From contig CAVTIC010000001.1 in the NCBI GenBank assembly GCA_963734685.1, positions 372,001 to 436,000 of the forward strand: a stretch of DNA of 64,000 bases, written 5' to 3'. This stretch comes from JAOUEA01 sp963734685 (GTDB lineage: Bacteria; Actinomycetota; UBA4738; HRBIN12). The position numbers were made by a program, and so were the translations under genes. Below the pieces are notes generated by a model. It worked only from the letters and a program-made list of their open reading frames with translations, was not told where the DNA came from and made no database searches. Shown here piece by piece: positions 25,397 through 34,276 of the stretch. Positions within the stretch are counted from its first letter, which is position 1, and every line of letters begins with the position of its first letter.

Positions 25397-27946
25397 TCAG
25401 CACTTCTGACGTTCGCTCTTGGGGTCCCAGAGCGGATCGTTGGTCACCGTCGCTGCGAGCCGCTCGCCGAAGTACTCGACCTCGATCGGCGTTCCCTCGG
25501 CCGCGTGCTCGGCGGGCAGGTAGCCGTAGACGATGCCGCGGCCGATCGAGTAGCCGTAGTTCGCGCTCGTGACGTACGAGACCACGCGGCCGTCGTGCCA
25601 TAGGGGCTCCTTGCCCATCACGACCGCGCGCTCGTCGTCGAGGGTCATGCAGGTGAGCCGTCGTGACGGCCCGCCGGCGTCGCGGATCTTCTCGAGCGCC
25701 GGCCTGCCCGTGAAGTCCTTGTCCCATCGCACCGCGAAGCCGAGCCCGGCGGACAACGGGTCGTGCTCGGCGTCGATGTCCTGTGCCCAGAGTCGGTAGC
25801 CCTTCTCGAGCCGCAGCGAGTCGAACGCCCCGTTGCCGGCGGCGATGAGCCCGTGCTCACGCCCCGCCTCCCAGAGCACGTCCCAGGCGCGCTGCCCCAT
25901 CGCGATCTGCCCGTACAACTCCCAGCCGAGCTCGCCTGCGTAGCTGATGCGCTGCGCCCACACGGGGGTGACCTCGCCGATGCTCAGGTACCGGGCCGTG
26001 AGGTACGGGAACGCATCGTTCGAGATGTCGATGTCGGTGACGGCCTGCAGCACGTCGCGCGCCCTCGGCCCCCACAGACCGAGCGCGAACAAGGAGCCGG
26101 TGCGCACCGTGATATGCACCCGCTCACCGTCGCGGATCCGCGATCGCAGGAACGCCTCGTCGTGATGGCCCGAGCCTCCGCCCGTCACGACGCGGAACCG
26201 GTGCTCGTCCTTGCGGGTGACGGTGAGGTCGAGCCGGATGCCACCGCGTTCGGTGAGCGCGGCGGTGTAGACGATCGAACCGACCGGCCGGTCGATGCGG
26301 TTCGCGAAGACCCGCTCGAGGTATGGCAGCGCGTCGGGGCCCGTCACGTCGAACTTCGCGAACGGCGTGATGTCGAAGAGCGCCGCGTTAGATCGCGTGG
26401 CCAGGTGCTCGGCGCCGAGCTCGGGCGACCATCCGCGGGCGGCCCACCCGGACCGTCGCGCCCACTCGTGGGTCACCCCCCCGACGAGCTCGCGGTTCGC
26501 CGTGAACCACTGCGGCCGCTCCCACCCCGCGCCCTGGAAGAATTCGGCTCCGAGCGCCCGATGCCGCTCGTGGAAGGGCGTGAGCTTCAGCCCACGCGGC
26601 TTCGACGGCTGCTGCAGCGGGTGGATGATGTCGTAGACCTCGCGGTACTGCTGCTTCCCGCGTTCGAGCACGTACGGGGGCGACGTCTGGAACGGATAGA
26701 ACCGGTTCGCGTCGGCCTCCGCCAGGTCGTAGCTGGGCTCGCCCTCGACCATCCATTCCACCGCTTGACGAGCCATGCCGGCGGCGTGCGTCACCCAGAC
26801 GGCCTCGCAGATCCAGAACCCGCGCACCGCAGCGCTCTCGCCCACGATCGAGCCGGCGTCGGGCGTGAACGAGAACATGCCGTTGAGCGAGCGAGCCGGA
26901 TCGCTCGGTCGCATGCGCCCCGCGAGCGCGGGGAACATGCGGGCGGTCTCGGCCTCGCACAGGTCGAAGTCATCGGGGGTGAAGGGCATGAGCGACGGCT
27001 GCATCGCGCCACCGGGCTCCGTGGCGAGCTGCTCGGTCCGGTTCAGCACCGGCCGCCGGATCGCCGACTGCGCCGTGACGATCGGCTCGTGTCGGTAGTT
27101 GCCAACGCCGTAGTGGTCCTCGCGGTGGCGGAAGTAGAGCGACATATCCTGGTGGCGAACGACGGGTTGTTGCGCCCACGTGTCGCCCGTGAGGCCGGAA
27201 AGCTCCGGGATCGGGTCGGTCCAGACGAGTTGATGCTGCACCGCGACGAGCGGGATCGGCACCCCGGCGAGCGCTCCGACCGTCGGTCCCCAGAGGCCGG
27301 CGCAGAGCAACACTCGCTCGCACTCGACCGAGCCGTGATCGGTCTCGACCCCGTGCACGCGCCCGTCGCGGATGTCGAACCCGGTGACGGTCACCCCGCC
27401 CTCGAACGCAACGCCGGCTTGCCGCGCCGTGCGGGCGAGCGCATCCACGATCTTCACTCCCTTGCCGGCGCCGTCGCTCGGCACCCAGTACGCGCCGAGG
27501 ATCGTCGACGGGTCGATCAGCGGCGACCGTTCGGCCGCCTCGGCAGGCGTCAGCAGCTCGGTGCCCTCGATCCCGTAGGAGCGCGCGAACCCTTGGCGGC
27601 GCTTCAACTCGTGCATGCGCTCGACCGTGGTCGCGACCTCGAGACCGCCGACGCCGTACCAGACCCGTTCTCCGTCGAGATCGAGCGATCCGTAGAGCGC
27701 GACCGAGTCCTGCGCGATGCGACACATCGCGCGCGACCCGTTCGTCTGGAAGATGATGCCCGGCGCGTGACTGGTGGAGCCACCGGTCTCGAACAGGGGC
27801 CCCTGCTCGAGCACGAGCACGTCGGTCACTCCGAGCTCGGGCAGGTGGTACGCGGCGGACACACCGACGATGCCGGCGCCGATGATGACCGTCTGGGCGC
27901 GATCGCGCATGCCTGGGGACTCCCGCCTCGCTTCGACGGAGCCCAT
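25397..27946 (-). CDS. Dimethylglycine oxidase/dehydrogenase-type FAD-GcvT fusion
   Basis: 849 residues, close to the 830 of Arthrobacter dimethylglycine oxidase. The FAD domain begins with VIIGAGIVGVSAAYHLPELG. GGSTSHAPGIIFQTN carries H60, the position where DMGO attaches FAD covalently. A FAO_M-like middle section follows and then the GcvT folate-binding half (from about 490: NAALFDITPFAKFDVTGPDA, later LRLEKGYRLWAQDI). Such enzymes convert dimethylglycine to sarcosine (or sarcosine to glycine) and hand the methylene to tetrahydrofolate. ATG 27910 is an alternative start. Its place between ProVWX/pirin and the corrinoid genes supports the second step of betaine breakdown. Confidence 0.83.
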   Translation of the reverse strand: MGSVEARRESPGMRDRAQTVIIGAGIVGVSAAYHLPELGVTDVLVLEQGPLFETGGSTSHAPGIIFQTNGSRAMCRIAQDSVALYGSLDLDGERVWYGVGGLEVATTVERMHELKRRQGFARSYGIEGTELLTPAEAAERSPLIDPSTILGAYWVPSDGAGKGVKIVDALARTARQAGVAFEGGVTVTGFDIRDGRVHGVETDHGSVECERVLLCAGLWGPTVGALAGVPIPLVAVQHQLVWTDPIPELSGLTGDTWAQQPVVRHQDMSLYFRHREDHYGVGNYRHEPIVTAQSAIRRPVLNRTEQLATEPGGAMQPSLMPFTPDDFDLCEAETARMFPALAGRMRPSDPARSLNGMFSFTPDAGSIVGESAAVRGFWICEAVWVTHAAGMARQAVEWMVEGEPSYDLAEADANRFYPFQTSPPYVLERGKQQYREVYDIIHPLQQPSKPRGLKLTPFHERHRALGAEFFQGAGWERPQWFTANRELVGGVTHEWARRSGWAARGWSPELGAEHLATRSNAALFDITPFAKFDVTGPDALPYLERVFANRIDRPVGSIVYTAALTERGGIRLDLTVTRKDEHRFRVVTGGGSGHHDEAFLRSRIRDGERVHITVRTGSLFALGLWGPRARDVLQAVTDIDISNDAFPYLTARYLSIGEVTPVWAQRISYAGELGWELYGQIAMGQRAWDVLWEAGREHGLIAAGNGAFDSLRLEKGYRLWAQDIDAEHDPLSAGLGFAVRWDKDFTGRPALEKIRDAGGPSRRLTCMTLDDERAVVMGKEPLWHDGRVVSYVTSANYGYSIGRGIVYGYLPAEHAAEGTPIEVEYFGERLAATVTNDPLWDPKSERQKC

Positions 27947-28019
27947 GGTCCCACGGGTCGATGCGGGGGCAACATCTTCGTCGCGCGCTCCGCAACCGGC
28001 GCTACCGCGATCGTCGCCT

Positions 28020-29015
28020 TCAGTCCTCTGCCGGCGACGTCTCCACGATGCGGTCGGGCGTGTGGTGCACGGCGGGCACCGACCCCAGACGGCCGGCCTG
28101 GAAGTCCTCGAACGCCTCGAGCAGCTCCTGCTTGGTGTTCATCACGAACGGCCCGTACCAGGCGACCGGTTCGCGGAGCGGACGCCCACCGAGCACCAGC
28201 ACCTCGAGCTCCGGGGCACGTGACTCCTGCCTCGTCGACGCCGAGAGACGCAGCCCGTCCCCATCTCCGAAGACCGCGAGCTGGCCCGTGTCGATCGGCC
28301 TCGCCTCGGGTCCGACCGACCCCGCGCCCCCGAGAACGTAGGCGAGCGCGTTGTACGTCGGGTCCCACGGCAGGTCGAGCGTGGCACCGGGCGAGAGGGT
28401 CACGTGCACCAAGGTGATCGGTGTGTACGTGTCGCCGGGCCCGGCCCGGCCGCTCAACGACCCAGCGATCACGCGCACGAGCGCCCCACCGTCGGAGGAG
28501 GCGAGTAGTCCCACCTCGGCGGCTCGAAGGTCCTGGTAACGCGGCGGCGCCCACTTCTGAGCGGTCGGGAGGTTCACCCACAGCTGGATGCCGTGGAAGA
28601 GCCCTCCGCTCGCGACGAGTGCCTCCGGTGGCTTCTCGATGTGCAGGATGCCGGCGCCCGCCGTCATCCACTGCGTGTCGCCGTTCGTGATCGTGCCGCC
28701 CCCGCCGTTCGAGTCCTCGTGCTCGAACGTTCCGTCGATGATGTAGGTGACGGTCTCGAAGCCGCGGTGCGGATGCCACGCCGTGCCCTTCGGCTCGCCG
28801 GGCGCGTACTCGACCTCTCCCATCTGATCCATGTGGATGAACGGATCGAGGTCGGCGAGATCGACCCCCGCGAATGCACGACGCACGGGGAACCCTTCCC
28901 CCTCGAACCCGCCGGGTGCGACGGTGATCGCCTTCACCGGTCGATGCACGAGGGTGGCGTCGAACGCGGGAACGCGATCGAGCGTGGTGATGTCGTCGAC
29001 GGTCACGGCGGGCAT
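28020..29015 (-). CDS. Pirin-family cupin
   Basis: 331 residues. The N-terminal cupin keeps the metal-binding HPHRGFETVTYI element (H81, H83) with H61 (FIHMDQ) upstream; the C-terminal cupin is present without obvious ligands. Bacterial pirins include quercetinases and redox-related regulators; no substrate can be assigned. It is transcribed toward the DMGO-type gene (73-bp gap) and its start is preceded by a 20-bp palindrome at 29062-29081, suggesting its own repressor-controlled promoter. Confidence 0.85.
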   Translation of the reverse strand: MPAVTVDDITTLDRVPAFDATLVHRPVKAITVAPGGFEGEGFPVRRAFAGVDLADLDPFIHMDQMGEVEYAPGEPKGTAWHPHRGFETVTYIIDGTFEHEDSNGGGGTITNGDTQWMTAGAGILHIEKPPEALVASGGLFHGIQLWVNLPTAQKWAPPRYQDLRAAEVGLLASSDGGALVRVIAGSLSGRAGPGDTYTPITLVHVTLSPGATLDLPWDPTYNALAYVLGGAGSVGPEARPIDTGQLAVFGDGDGLRLSASTRQESRAPELEVLVLGGRPLREPVAWYGPFVMNTKQELLEAFEDFQAGRLGSVPAVHHTPDRIVETSPAED

Positions 29016-29061
29016 GGAGCAGCTCCTCTCCTTCGGCGTCTCGCTCCTCGCCTACGCAACG

Positions 29062-29081
29062 ATACTTGCGTGCGCAAGTAT
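29062..29081. promoter_or_regulatory. Palindromic operator upstream of pirin
   Basis: ATACTTGCGTGCGCAAGTAT has two perfect 9-bp arms around a TG centre and lies 46-66 bp upstream of the pirin ATG. Size and symmetry suit a MarR/HxlR-type dimer, but no such regulator gene is adjacent. Confidence 0.55.
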
Positions 29082-29107
29082 TCCCTGGGCGGAGCACGCC
29101 CGAACCC

Positions 29108-29139
29108 GAAGAGGGCGACCCCGTGGGGCCGCCCTCTTC
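29108..29139 (-). terminator. Strong hairpin after proX
   Basis: GAAGAGGGCG (29108-29117) and CGCCCTCTTC (29130-29139) form a perfect 10-bp stem with a 12-nt loop that can pair further (ACCCC/GGGGC). It lies 36 bp downstream of the proX stop and before the pirin operator, so it should end the proVWX transcript. A T-run is absent. Confidence 0.65.
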
Positions 29140-29174
29140 ACCGCGGCGTCGTCAGGATCGCCGCTCGATCGTTC

Positions 29175-30191
29175 TCACGAGGCGGTCGGCAGCCACCCCT
29201 GCACGATGTCGGGGTTGGCGTCGATCCAGGTCTGCGCAGCCTCTGCGGGGTCGGTCCCCTCTTGGATCTCCAGGGCGACCGAGTTCTGGTCTTCCTCGGT
29301 CCACTGGAAGTTCGAGAAGAACTCGAACGCTGCGGGGTCCTTCTCCTGGAGCCCGGAGCTGAACGCCTTGTAGAGCACGTCTTCGGCGTAGTCGCAGTTG
29401 TAGCCGACCGCGGCGTCGGGGTCCTCGGCCGCGATCGCCGCGCACTCCTCGGTGAAGGCGGGGAGCTCGACCTCCACCAGGTCGTACTTGGCGTTGGCCC
29501 ACTGCGGTGTCCACCAGTACATCAGGATCGGTTCCTGTGCGTTGTAGGCCTTGTCGAGCGCCGCCAACGACGCCGCCTCGGAACCGCTGTAGACGACCTC
29601 GAGGTCGAGCCCGAGGCTCGCGATGATCGCTTCGTCGAAGATGGAGTAGGTCGTGTCGGCGCCGAGGAAGCGGCCCTTGTCTCCGGTCTCAGCCGTGGCG
29701 AAGGCGTCGGCGTTCTCCTTGAAGCCCTCCCACGTGGCGAGATCGGGATTCTCCTCGACGACGTAGGCCGGTGTGAACCAGCCGATGTTGCCGATGATGC
29801 CGAGCTCGCCGCCGTCCACGACGGAACCGGCCTTCTCGATGTAGTCCTTGCGATCCTTCAGGTGACCCGAAGGCCACACCTCGAGGGTCGCGTCGACGTC
29901 GCCGTCGGCCATCGCCGGGAACTGCCCCGATTCGTTGATCTCCTGCAGCTCGACCGTGCAGCCCATGTCGTTCTGCATCACGGCCTGGGCTACCGCGGCG
30001 TTCGCCTCGGCGCCGACCCACGGGTTCACGGCGATCGTGATCGTGTCGCCGCCGCACTGCGCCGCGGACGTCGTGCCGCCACCGCCGGCGTCGGTGGTTC
30101 CTCCGTCTTCCTGGACGTCGCTGCACGCCGCGAGGACGAGCGTGGCGATCGCCAGCATCGACGCTCCCCATCCGAACCTGTGCTTCCTCAT
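29175..30191 (-). CDS. proX: Glycine betaine/proline betaine ABC transporter, substrate-binding lipoprotein
   Basis: 338 residues. Signal peptide with lipobox LVLAAC, lipidated C23, then a Gly/Thr linker and an OpuAC-type fold (TITIAVNPWVGAEANAAVAQ, VQGWLPTA at the end). The family binds quaternary ammonium groups in an aromatic box; Trp/Tyr-rich stretches (NPWVG, GNIGWFTPAY, LMYWWTPQWA) fit this. Its ATG overlaps the permease stop (ATGA). Exact ligand (betaine, carnitine, choline) is not determined. Confidence 0.87.
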   Translation of the reverse strand: MRKHRFGWGASMLAIATLVLAACSDVQEDGGTTDAGGGGTTSAAQCGGDTITIAVNPWVGAEANAAVAQAVMQNDMGCTVELQEINESGQFPAMADGDVDATLEVWPSGHLKDRKDYIEKAGSVVDGGELGIIGNIGWFTPAYVVEENPDLATWEGFKENADAFATAETGDKGRFLGADTTYSIFDEAIIASLGLDLEVVYSGSEAASLAALDKAYNAQEPILMYWWTPQWANAKYDLVEVELPAFTEECAAIAAEDPDAAVGYNCDYAEDVLYKAFSSGLQEKDPAAFEFFSNFQWTEEDQNSVALEIQEGTDPAEAAQTWIDANPDIVQGWLPTAS

Positions 30192-32263
30192 CCGTTCTCC
30201 TCTCCCTGGTCTCCCTGGTCGGCTTCGACCGACTTCGTGATGGCCCGCACCCGGAACCACCAGCCGAGCCCCATACCCACCGGACCCCGCATCGACTTCG
30301 GTGCCGACCCCATCGCTTGAGTTATACGGTCGAGAACGATGGCGAGGAGCAGGATGCAGACGCCGGCGACCACGCCGCGACCGATCTGCTGCTTGCCGAG
30401 CGCGAACACGACCTCCTGCCCGAGCCCCGCGGCACCGATCAACCCGGCGATGATCACGACGGAGAGGGCCATCATGATCGTCTGGTTCACGCCGAGCAGG
30501 ATCGTGGGCCGCGCGAGGGGGAGCTGTACCTTGCGCAGCAGCTGGTTCGACGTGCACCCGAACGAGCGACCGGCCTCCACGATCTCGCCCGGCACCTGCC
30601 GGATGCCGAGATTCGTGAGCCGGATACCCACCGGCAGCGCATAGATGACCGATGCGATGATCGCCGGCACGCGGCCCGGCTCGATCAGGAGCAGCACGGG
30701 GACGAGGTAGACGAATGCGGGCATCGTCTGCATCGCGTCGAGCACGGGCTTCGAGAGCCGCTCGAACGTGTCGTTGTTCGCTGCCAAGATGCCGAGCGGG
30801 ATCGCGATCACCAGCGTGATCGCCACCGCCACGAGAACCGTCGCCAGTGTGCCCATCGAGAGATCCCACATGCCGAGCATGCCGAGTGCGGCGATGCAGG
30901 CGAATGAGCCGATCGCCAGACGGAGACCGGACACACGCCAGCTGATCAGCGCGAACGCGCCCGCGATCATCCACCATGGCACGCCCACGAACAGCGTCTG
31001 GAGCGGATCGAGTAGTCGAACGAGCACGAAGTCGCTGACCGCGCTGGCGATGTTGGTCAGATTGTCTTGTGCCCAACGGACGATCGCGTCGGCAAGCGGA
31101 GCGATCGAGAACTCCAAACCCTCGGGGAACGCCTGTTGTCTGAGCACCTCGCGGCCGATCACCACGGCCAGGATCGTGATGAGGAGCGCTCCGATCGCGA
31201 TCTGCCCGCGGGTCAGCGTCCGTCCCGCGATGCGCACCGGCTTGATGTTCTGGCGCTCTCGCTGGCTCCACGCGTTGGACACGCGGTCGAACACGATCGC
31301 CATGACCACGATCGCGGTCCCGCCGTTCAACGCTTCGCCTACGCCGGCGACCCCCTGCTGCAGGCCGTCGAGCACGGTCTGGCCGAGACCACCGGCACCC
31401 ACGAACGCGGCGATCACGACGATGCCCAGAGCCATCATGATCGTCTGATTCACACCCAGCATGATCGACGGTTTCGCGAGCGGCACCTGTACGAGCCGCA
31501 GGCGTTGGCGTTCGGTGGAGCCGAACGCGGTCGCGACCTCCAGCGATGATTCCGGCACGTTTCGGATGCCCAGCGCGGTGAGTCGGATGGCCGGCGGGAG
31601 CGCGAACGCGAGGGTGGCCATCAGGGCGGGCGGGTTCCCGATGCCGAACAGCAGCACGGCGGGGAGCAAGTACGCGTACGCCGGGATCGTCTGCATCGCG
31701 TCGAGGATCGGGCGCAGCACCCGTTCGACCTTCGGGCGGCGTCCTGCCCAGATTCCGAGCGGCACACCGATCGCAACGGCGATCGACACGGACACGATGA
31801 CGAGCGCGAGCGTCTCGATGGCCGCGTCCCACACGCCGAGCAGCCCGAACGAGAGCACACCCGCTCCCGCGAGCACGGCCATCTTCCAGCCGGCAAGCAC
31901 GCCGGCGAGCGCAGCGGCACCGACCAGCAGGCCGAACCACGTCATCCGTTCGAGCAACAGCACGGTGTTGTCGAGCAACACGTCGACGGTGTTCTCGATC
32001 GGCGTCAAGAAGTACGTGAACAGTGGACTCGTCGTGCGATTCTGGATCGCCCAGTCGCGGAACGCGTCGAACCATGCCGTGACGTCGACCACCCATCGCT
32101 CGGGGAACCCGGGTCGTAGCCACACGTATCCGATCGTCACGATGACGACCGCGGCCGCGCCCCAGGCGATGCGCCGCGGCCACGGGCTCGGCTGCTGCGT
32201 CGGCGCGAGCGGCAAGGTCGTGCCTTCGGTCGTCAGCCGCGACCGTGGTGGTGCGACAGCCAT
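30188..32263 (-). CDS. Betaine ABC transporter permease, two permease domains fused in one chain
   Basis: 691 residues instead of the usual 280-300. Two ProW-type membrane modules stand in tandem (about 95-330 and 400-670). Each has the coupling loop and following helix in nearly the same words: VQVPLAKPSIMLGVNQTIMM in the first and VQLPLARPTILLGVNQTIMM in the second. Both ABC half-channels are thus supplied by one polypeptide, probably after duplication and fusion. It is followed by proX (4-bp overlap) and preceded by the ATPase gene (one base apart). Confidence 0.87.
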   Translation of the reverse strand: MAVAPPRSRLTTEGTTLPLAPTQQPSPWPRRIAWGAAAVVIVTIGYVWLRPGFPERWVVDVTAWFDAFRDWAIQNRTTSPLFTYFLTPIENTVDVLLDNTVLLLERMTWFGLLVGAAALAGVLAGWKMAVLAGAGVLSFGLLGVWDAAIETLALVIVSVSIAVAIGVPLGIWAGRRPKVERVLRPILDAMQTIPAYAYLLPAVLLFGIGNPPALMATLAFALPPAIRLTALGIRNVPESSLEVATAFGSTERQRLRLVQVPLAKPSIMLGVNQTIMMALGIVVIAAFVGAGGLGQTVLDGLQQGVAGVGEALNGGTAIVVMAIVFDRVSNAWSQRERQNIKPVRIAGRTLTRGQIAIGALLITILAVVIGREVLRQQAFPEGLEFSIAPLADAIVRWAQDNLTNIASAVSDFVLVRLLDPLQTLFVGVPWWMIAGAFALISWRVSGLRLAIGSFACIAALGMLGMWDLSMGTLATVLVAVAITLVIAIPLGILAANNDTFERLSKPVLDAMQTMPAFVYLVPVLLLIEPGRVPAIIASVIYALPVGIRLTNLGIRQVPGEIVEAGRSFGCTSNQLLRKVQLPLARPTILLGVNQTIMMALSVVIIAGLIGAAGLGQEVVFALGKQQIGRGVVAGVCILLLAIVLDRITQAMGSAPKSMRGPVGMGLGWWFRVRAITKSVEADQGDQGEENG

Positions 32264-32264
32264 C

Positions 32265-33296
32265 TCAGCGCTCCTCCACGAGGGCCGCCATCACCGCACT
32301 CCGATCGACGAGACCAACCAGGTCCTCGCCGTCCACGACGCGGATCGTGCGGTCGGCATCGGCCACCATCGGGATCAGCTCCTGCACGACCGTCGACGGG
32401 CCGACCGTCGGGCCTTCGACGGAGCCGTGGCCGTTCACCGGACGCATGATCGCCCGTGCCGTCAGCACGTGGGCCCGGGGCACGTCCTTCGTGAAGTCCG
32501 CGACATAGTCGTCGGCCGGATGCGCCACGACCTCCTCCGGCGTGCCCACCTGCACGAACGCGCCGTCCTTCATGATCGCGATGCGGTCGCCGAGCTTGAG
32601 CGCCTCGGCCAGGTCGTGCGTGATGAAGATCATCGTCTTCTTCATCTCGTTCTGCAGGCGCCGCACCTCGTTCTGCATATCGCGCCTGATGAGCGGGTCG
32701 AGCGCGCTGAACGGCTCGTCGAACAGCATGATCTCCGGGTCGGTCGCCAAGGCCCTCGCCAGACCTACCCGCTGCTGCATGCCGCCCGACAGCTCGTCGG
32801 GGAACCGGTCGCCCCAACCGCCGAGCCCCACCACCTCGAGCACGTCGGCTGCCTTGGCGAAGCGCTCCTCCTTGTCGACACCCTGGATCTCGAGCCCGAA
32901 CGCCACGTTGTCGATGATGCGCCGGTGCGGCAACAACCCGAAGTGCTGGAAGACCATGCTGATCTTCGTCCGGCGAACCGTGCGCAGTTCCTCGTCGTTC
33001 ATGCGCATCACGTCCTGGCCGTCGACGAGGATCTCGCCCGCGGTCGGATCGTGGATCCGGTTCAGCATACGGACGAGCGTCGACTTGCCGGAGCCCGACA
33101 ACCCCATCACGACGAAGACCTCGCCCTGGCCGACCTCGAACGAGATGTCGCGCACCGCGGCGACGCAGCCGGTCTTCGCGAGCAGTTCCTGACGCGGGAG
33201 CTCCGCATCGGGCGTTCCCACGATGCGGTCGGCCTTGGGTCCGTAGACCTTCCACACGTTGCGACACGAGACCGTGGCGTTCGGCGTCTCGGCCAA
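32265..33296 (-). CDS. proV: Betaine ABC transporter, ATP-binding subunit
   Basis: 343 residues from TTG 33296, chosen because AGGGGG lies 9 nt upstream; GTG 33338 is an in-frame alternative. Walker A GLSGSGKST, Q-loop VFQHFGLLPHR, signature LSGGMQQRVGLARAL and Walker B IMLFDEPFSALD are intact. The C-terminal part (about 280-343) resembles one CBS domain, which in OpuA-type ATPases senses ionic strength. First gene of the ProV-WW-X transporter. Confidence 0.87.
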   Translation of the reverse strand: MAETPNATVSCRNVWKVYGPKADRIVGTPDAELPRQELLAKTGCVAAVRDISFEVGQGEVFVVMGLSGSGKSTLVRMLNRIHDPTAGEILVDGQDVMRMNDEELRTVRRTKISMVFQHFGLLPHRRIIDNVAFGLEIQGVDKEERFAKAADVLEVVGLGGWGDRFPDELSGGMQQRVGLARALATDPEIMLFDEPFSALDPLIRRDMQNEVRRLQNEMKKTMIFITHDLAEALKLGDRIAIMKDGAFVQVGTPEEVVAHPADDYVADFTKDVPRAHVLTARAIMRPVNGHGSVEGPTVGPSTVVQELIPMVADADRTIRVVDGEDLVGLVDRSAVMAALVEER

Positions 33297-33427
33297 GGCG
33301 CGGCACCCCCTCCCGGTTCGGGCCCTCGACGGGCCCACCGTACGGACCGACCGATACTCGGCCGACCGGGAGGAGCGCGCAAGTCAAGGGTTGCGGAGCG
33401 GACAACCGGACGGTCGGCGCGACGTGC

Positions 33428-34276
33428 TCAGCCGAGTCCGAGCACGAGCAGGCCGAGCACGGTGAGCGCGATGCCCGCGTACTGGTTCGGCACCGGTCGC
33501 TCGTGCAGGAACGCCACCGACAACGCGACAGCGATCAGCGGGAAGACCGCCGAAGCGATCAACACGATCGACAGGAGCCCTCGCGACGCCCCGACGGAGT
33601 ACGCGACCACACCGAGCAGGTCGGCGGCGCCCGATCCGATCGCCATCGCGAGGCCGGAGTTCCACCCCACCCGCCCGAACTCGCGCCGTCTCACGAGCGA
33701 CAGCGCCGTGAACATCGCGACCTGTGCGCAGCGGGAGGCCCACAGCCCGGGCACCCATCCGACCTCTTGGGCGAAGTAGCCGAGGAAGAACCCGCCGATG
33801 CCGAACAGCACGGCCGAGGTCACGGCCCACGGCAGCCCGGGTGGCCTCGTGTGCGTGCCGGCCCGCAGCTTCGCGATATCGGTCGAGGTGAGCATCACGC
33901 CGATCACCGTGATGACGCCGCCCACGAGTGCCGCGATGCCCGGACGCTCACCCAGCACCAGCACCGCCAGGCCGACCCCGACGAAGGCGTAGGTCGCGCC
34001 GATCGGCGAGACGACGGCGACGGGCCCGAGCTGCAGCGCCTTGTAGTGCGTGAGGTACGCGCCTCCCGACGCGAGCCCGTTCAGCACCACGAACCCGATG
34101 TAGGGCGACATCACGCCGGGGTCGTAGCCACCGCCGACCATGATCGCGGTCATGGCGATCGCGCTCAACGCCTGGGCGATCATCACCGTCGGCAGGCTGC
34201 CGATGCGACGGCCGCCGACCGCTCCCGTGAAGTCGGCGAAACCCCAGCCGAGCGCGGCCGCGAGGCCGTAGATCAC
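33428..34276 (-). CDS. EamA/DMT-family transporter
   Basis: 282 residues, about ten hydrophobic helices in two EamA repeats (YKALQLGPVAVVSPIGATYAFVG in repeat 1, RGLLSIVLIASAVFPLIAV in repeat 2). Exporters of this family move metabolites or amino acids; no substrate is indicated. GTG start overlaps the acyl-CoA synthetase stop by 4 bp, so it is the last gene of a hydratase-synthetase-transporter unit. Confidence 0.83.
   Translation of the reverse strand: MIYGLAAALGWGFADFTGAVGGRRIGSLPTVMIAQALSAIAMTAIMVGGGYDPGVMSPYIGFVVLNGLASGGAYLTHYKALQLGPVAVVSPIGATYAFVGVGLAVLVLGERPGIAALVGGVITVIGVMLTSTDIAKLRAGTHTRPPGLPWAVTSAVLFGIGGFFLGYFAQEVGWVPGLWASRCAQVAMFTALSLVRRREFGRVGWNSGLAMAIGSGAADLLGVVAYSVGASRGLLSIVLIASAVFPLIAVALSVAFLHERPVPNQYAGIALTVLGLLVLGLG

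Noticed and set aside
29175..32183. Long frame joining ProX to the permease region
   Set aside because: The upstream part is the shadow of the double permease gene; ProX starts at 30191 with a lipoprotein signal peptide.
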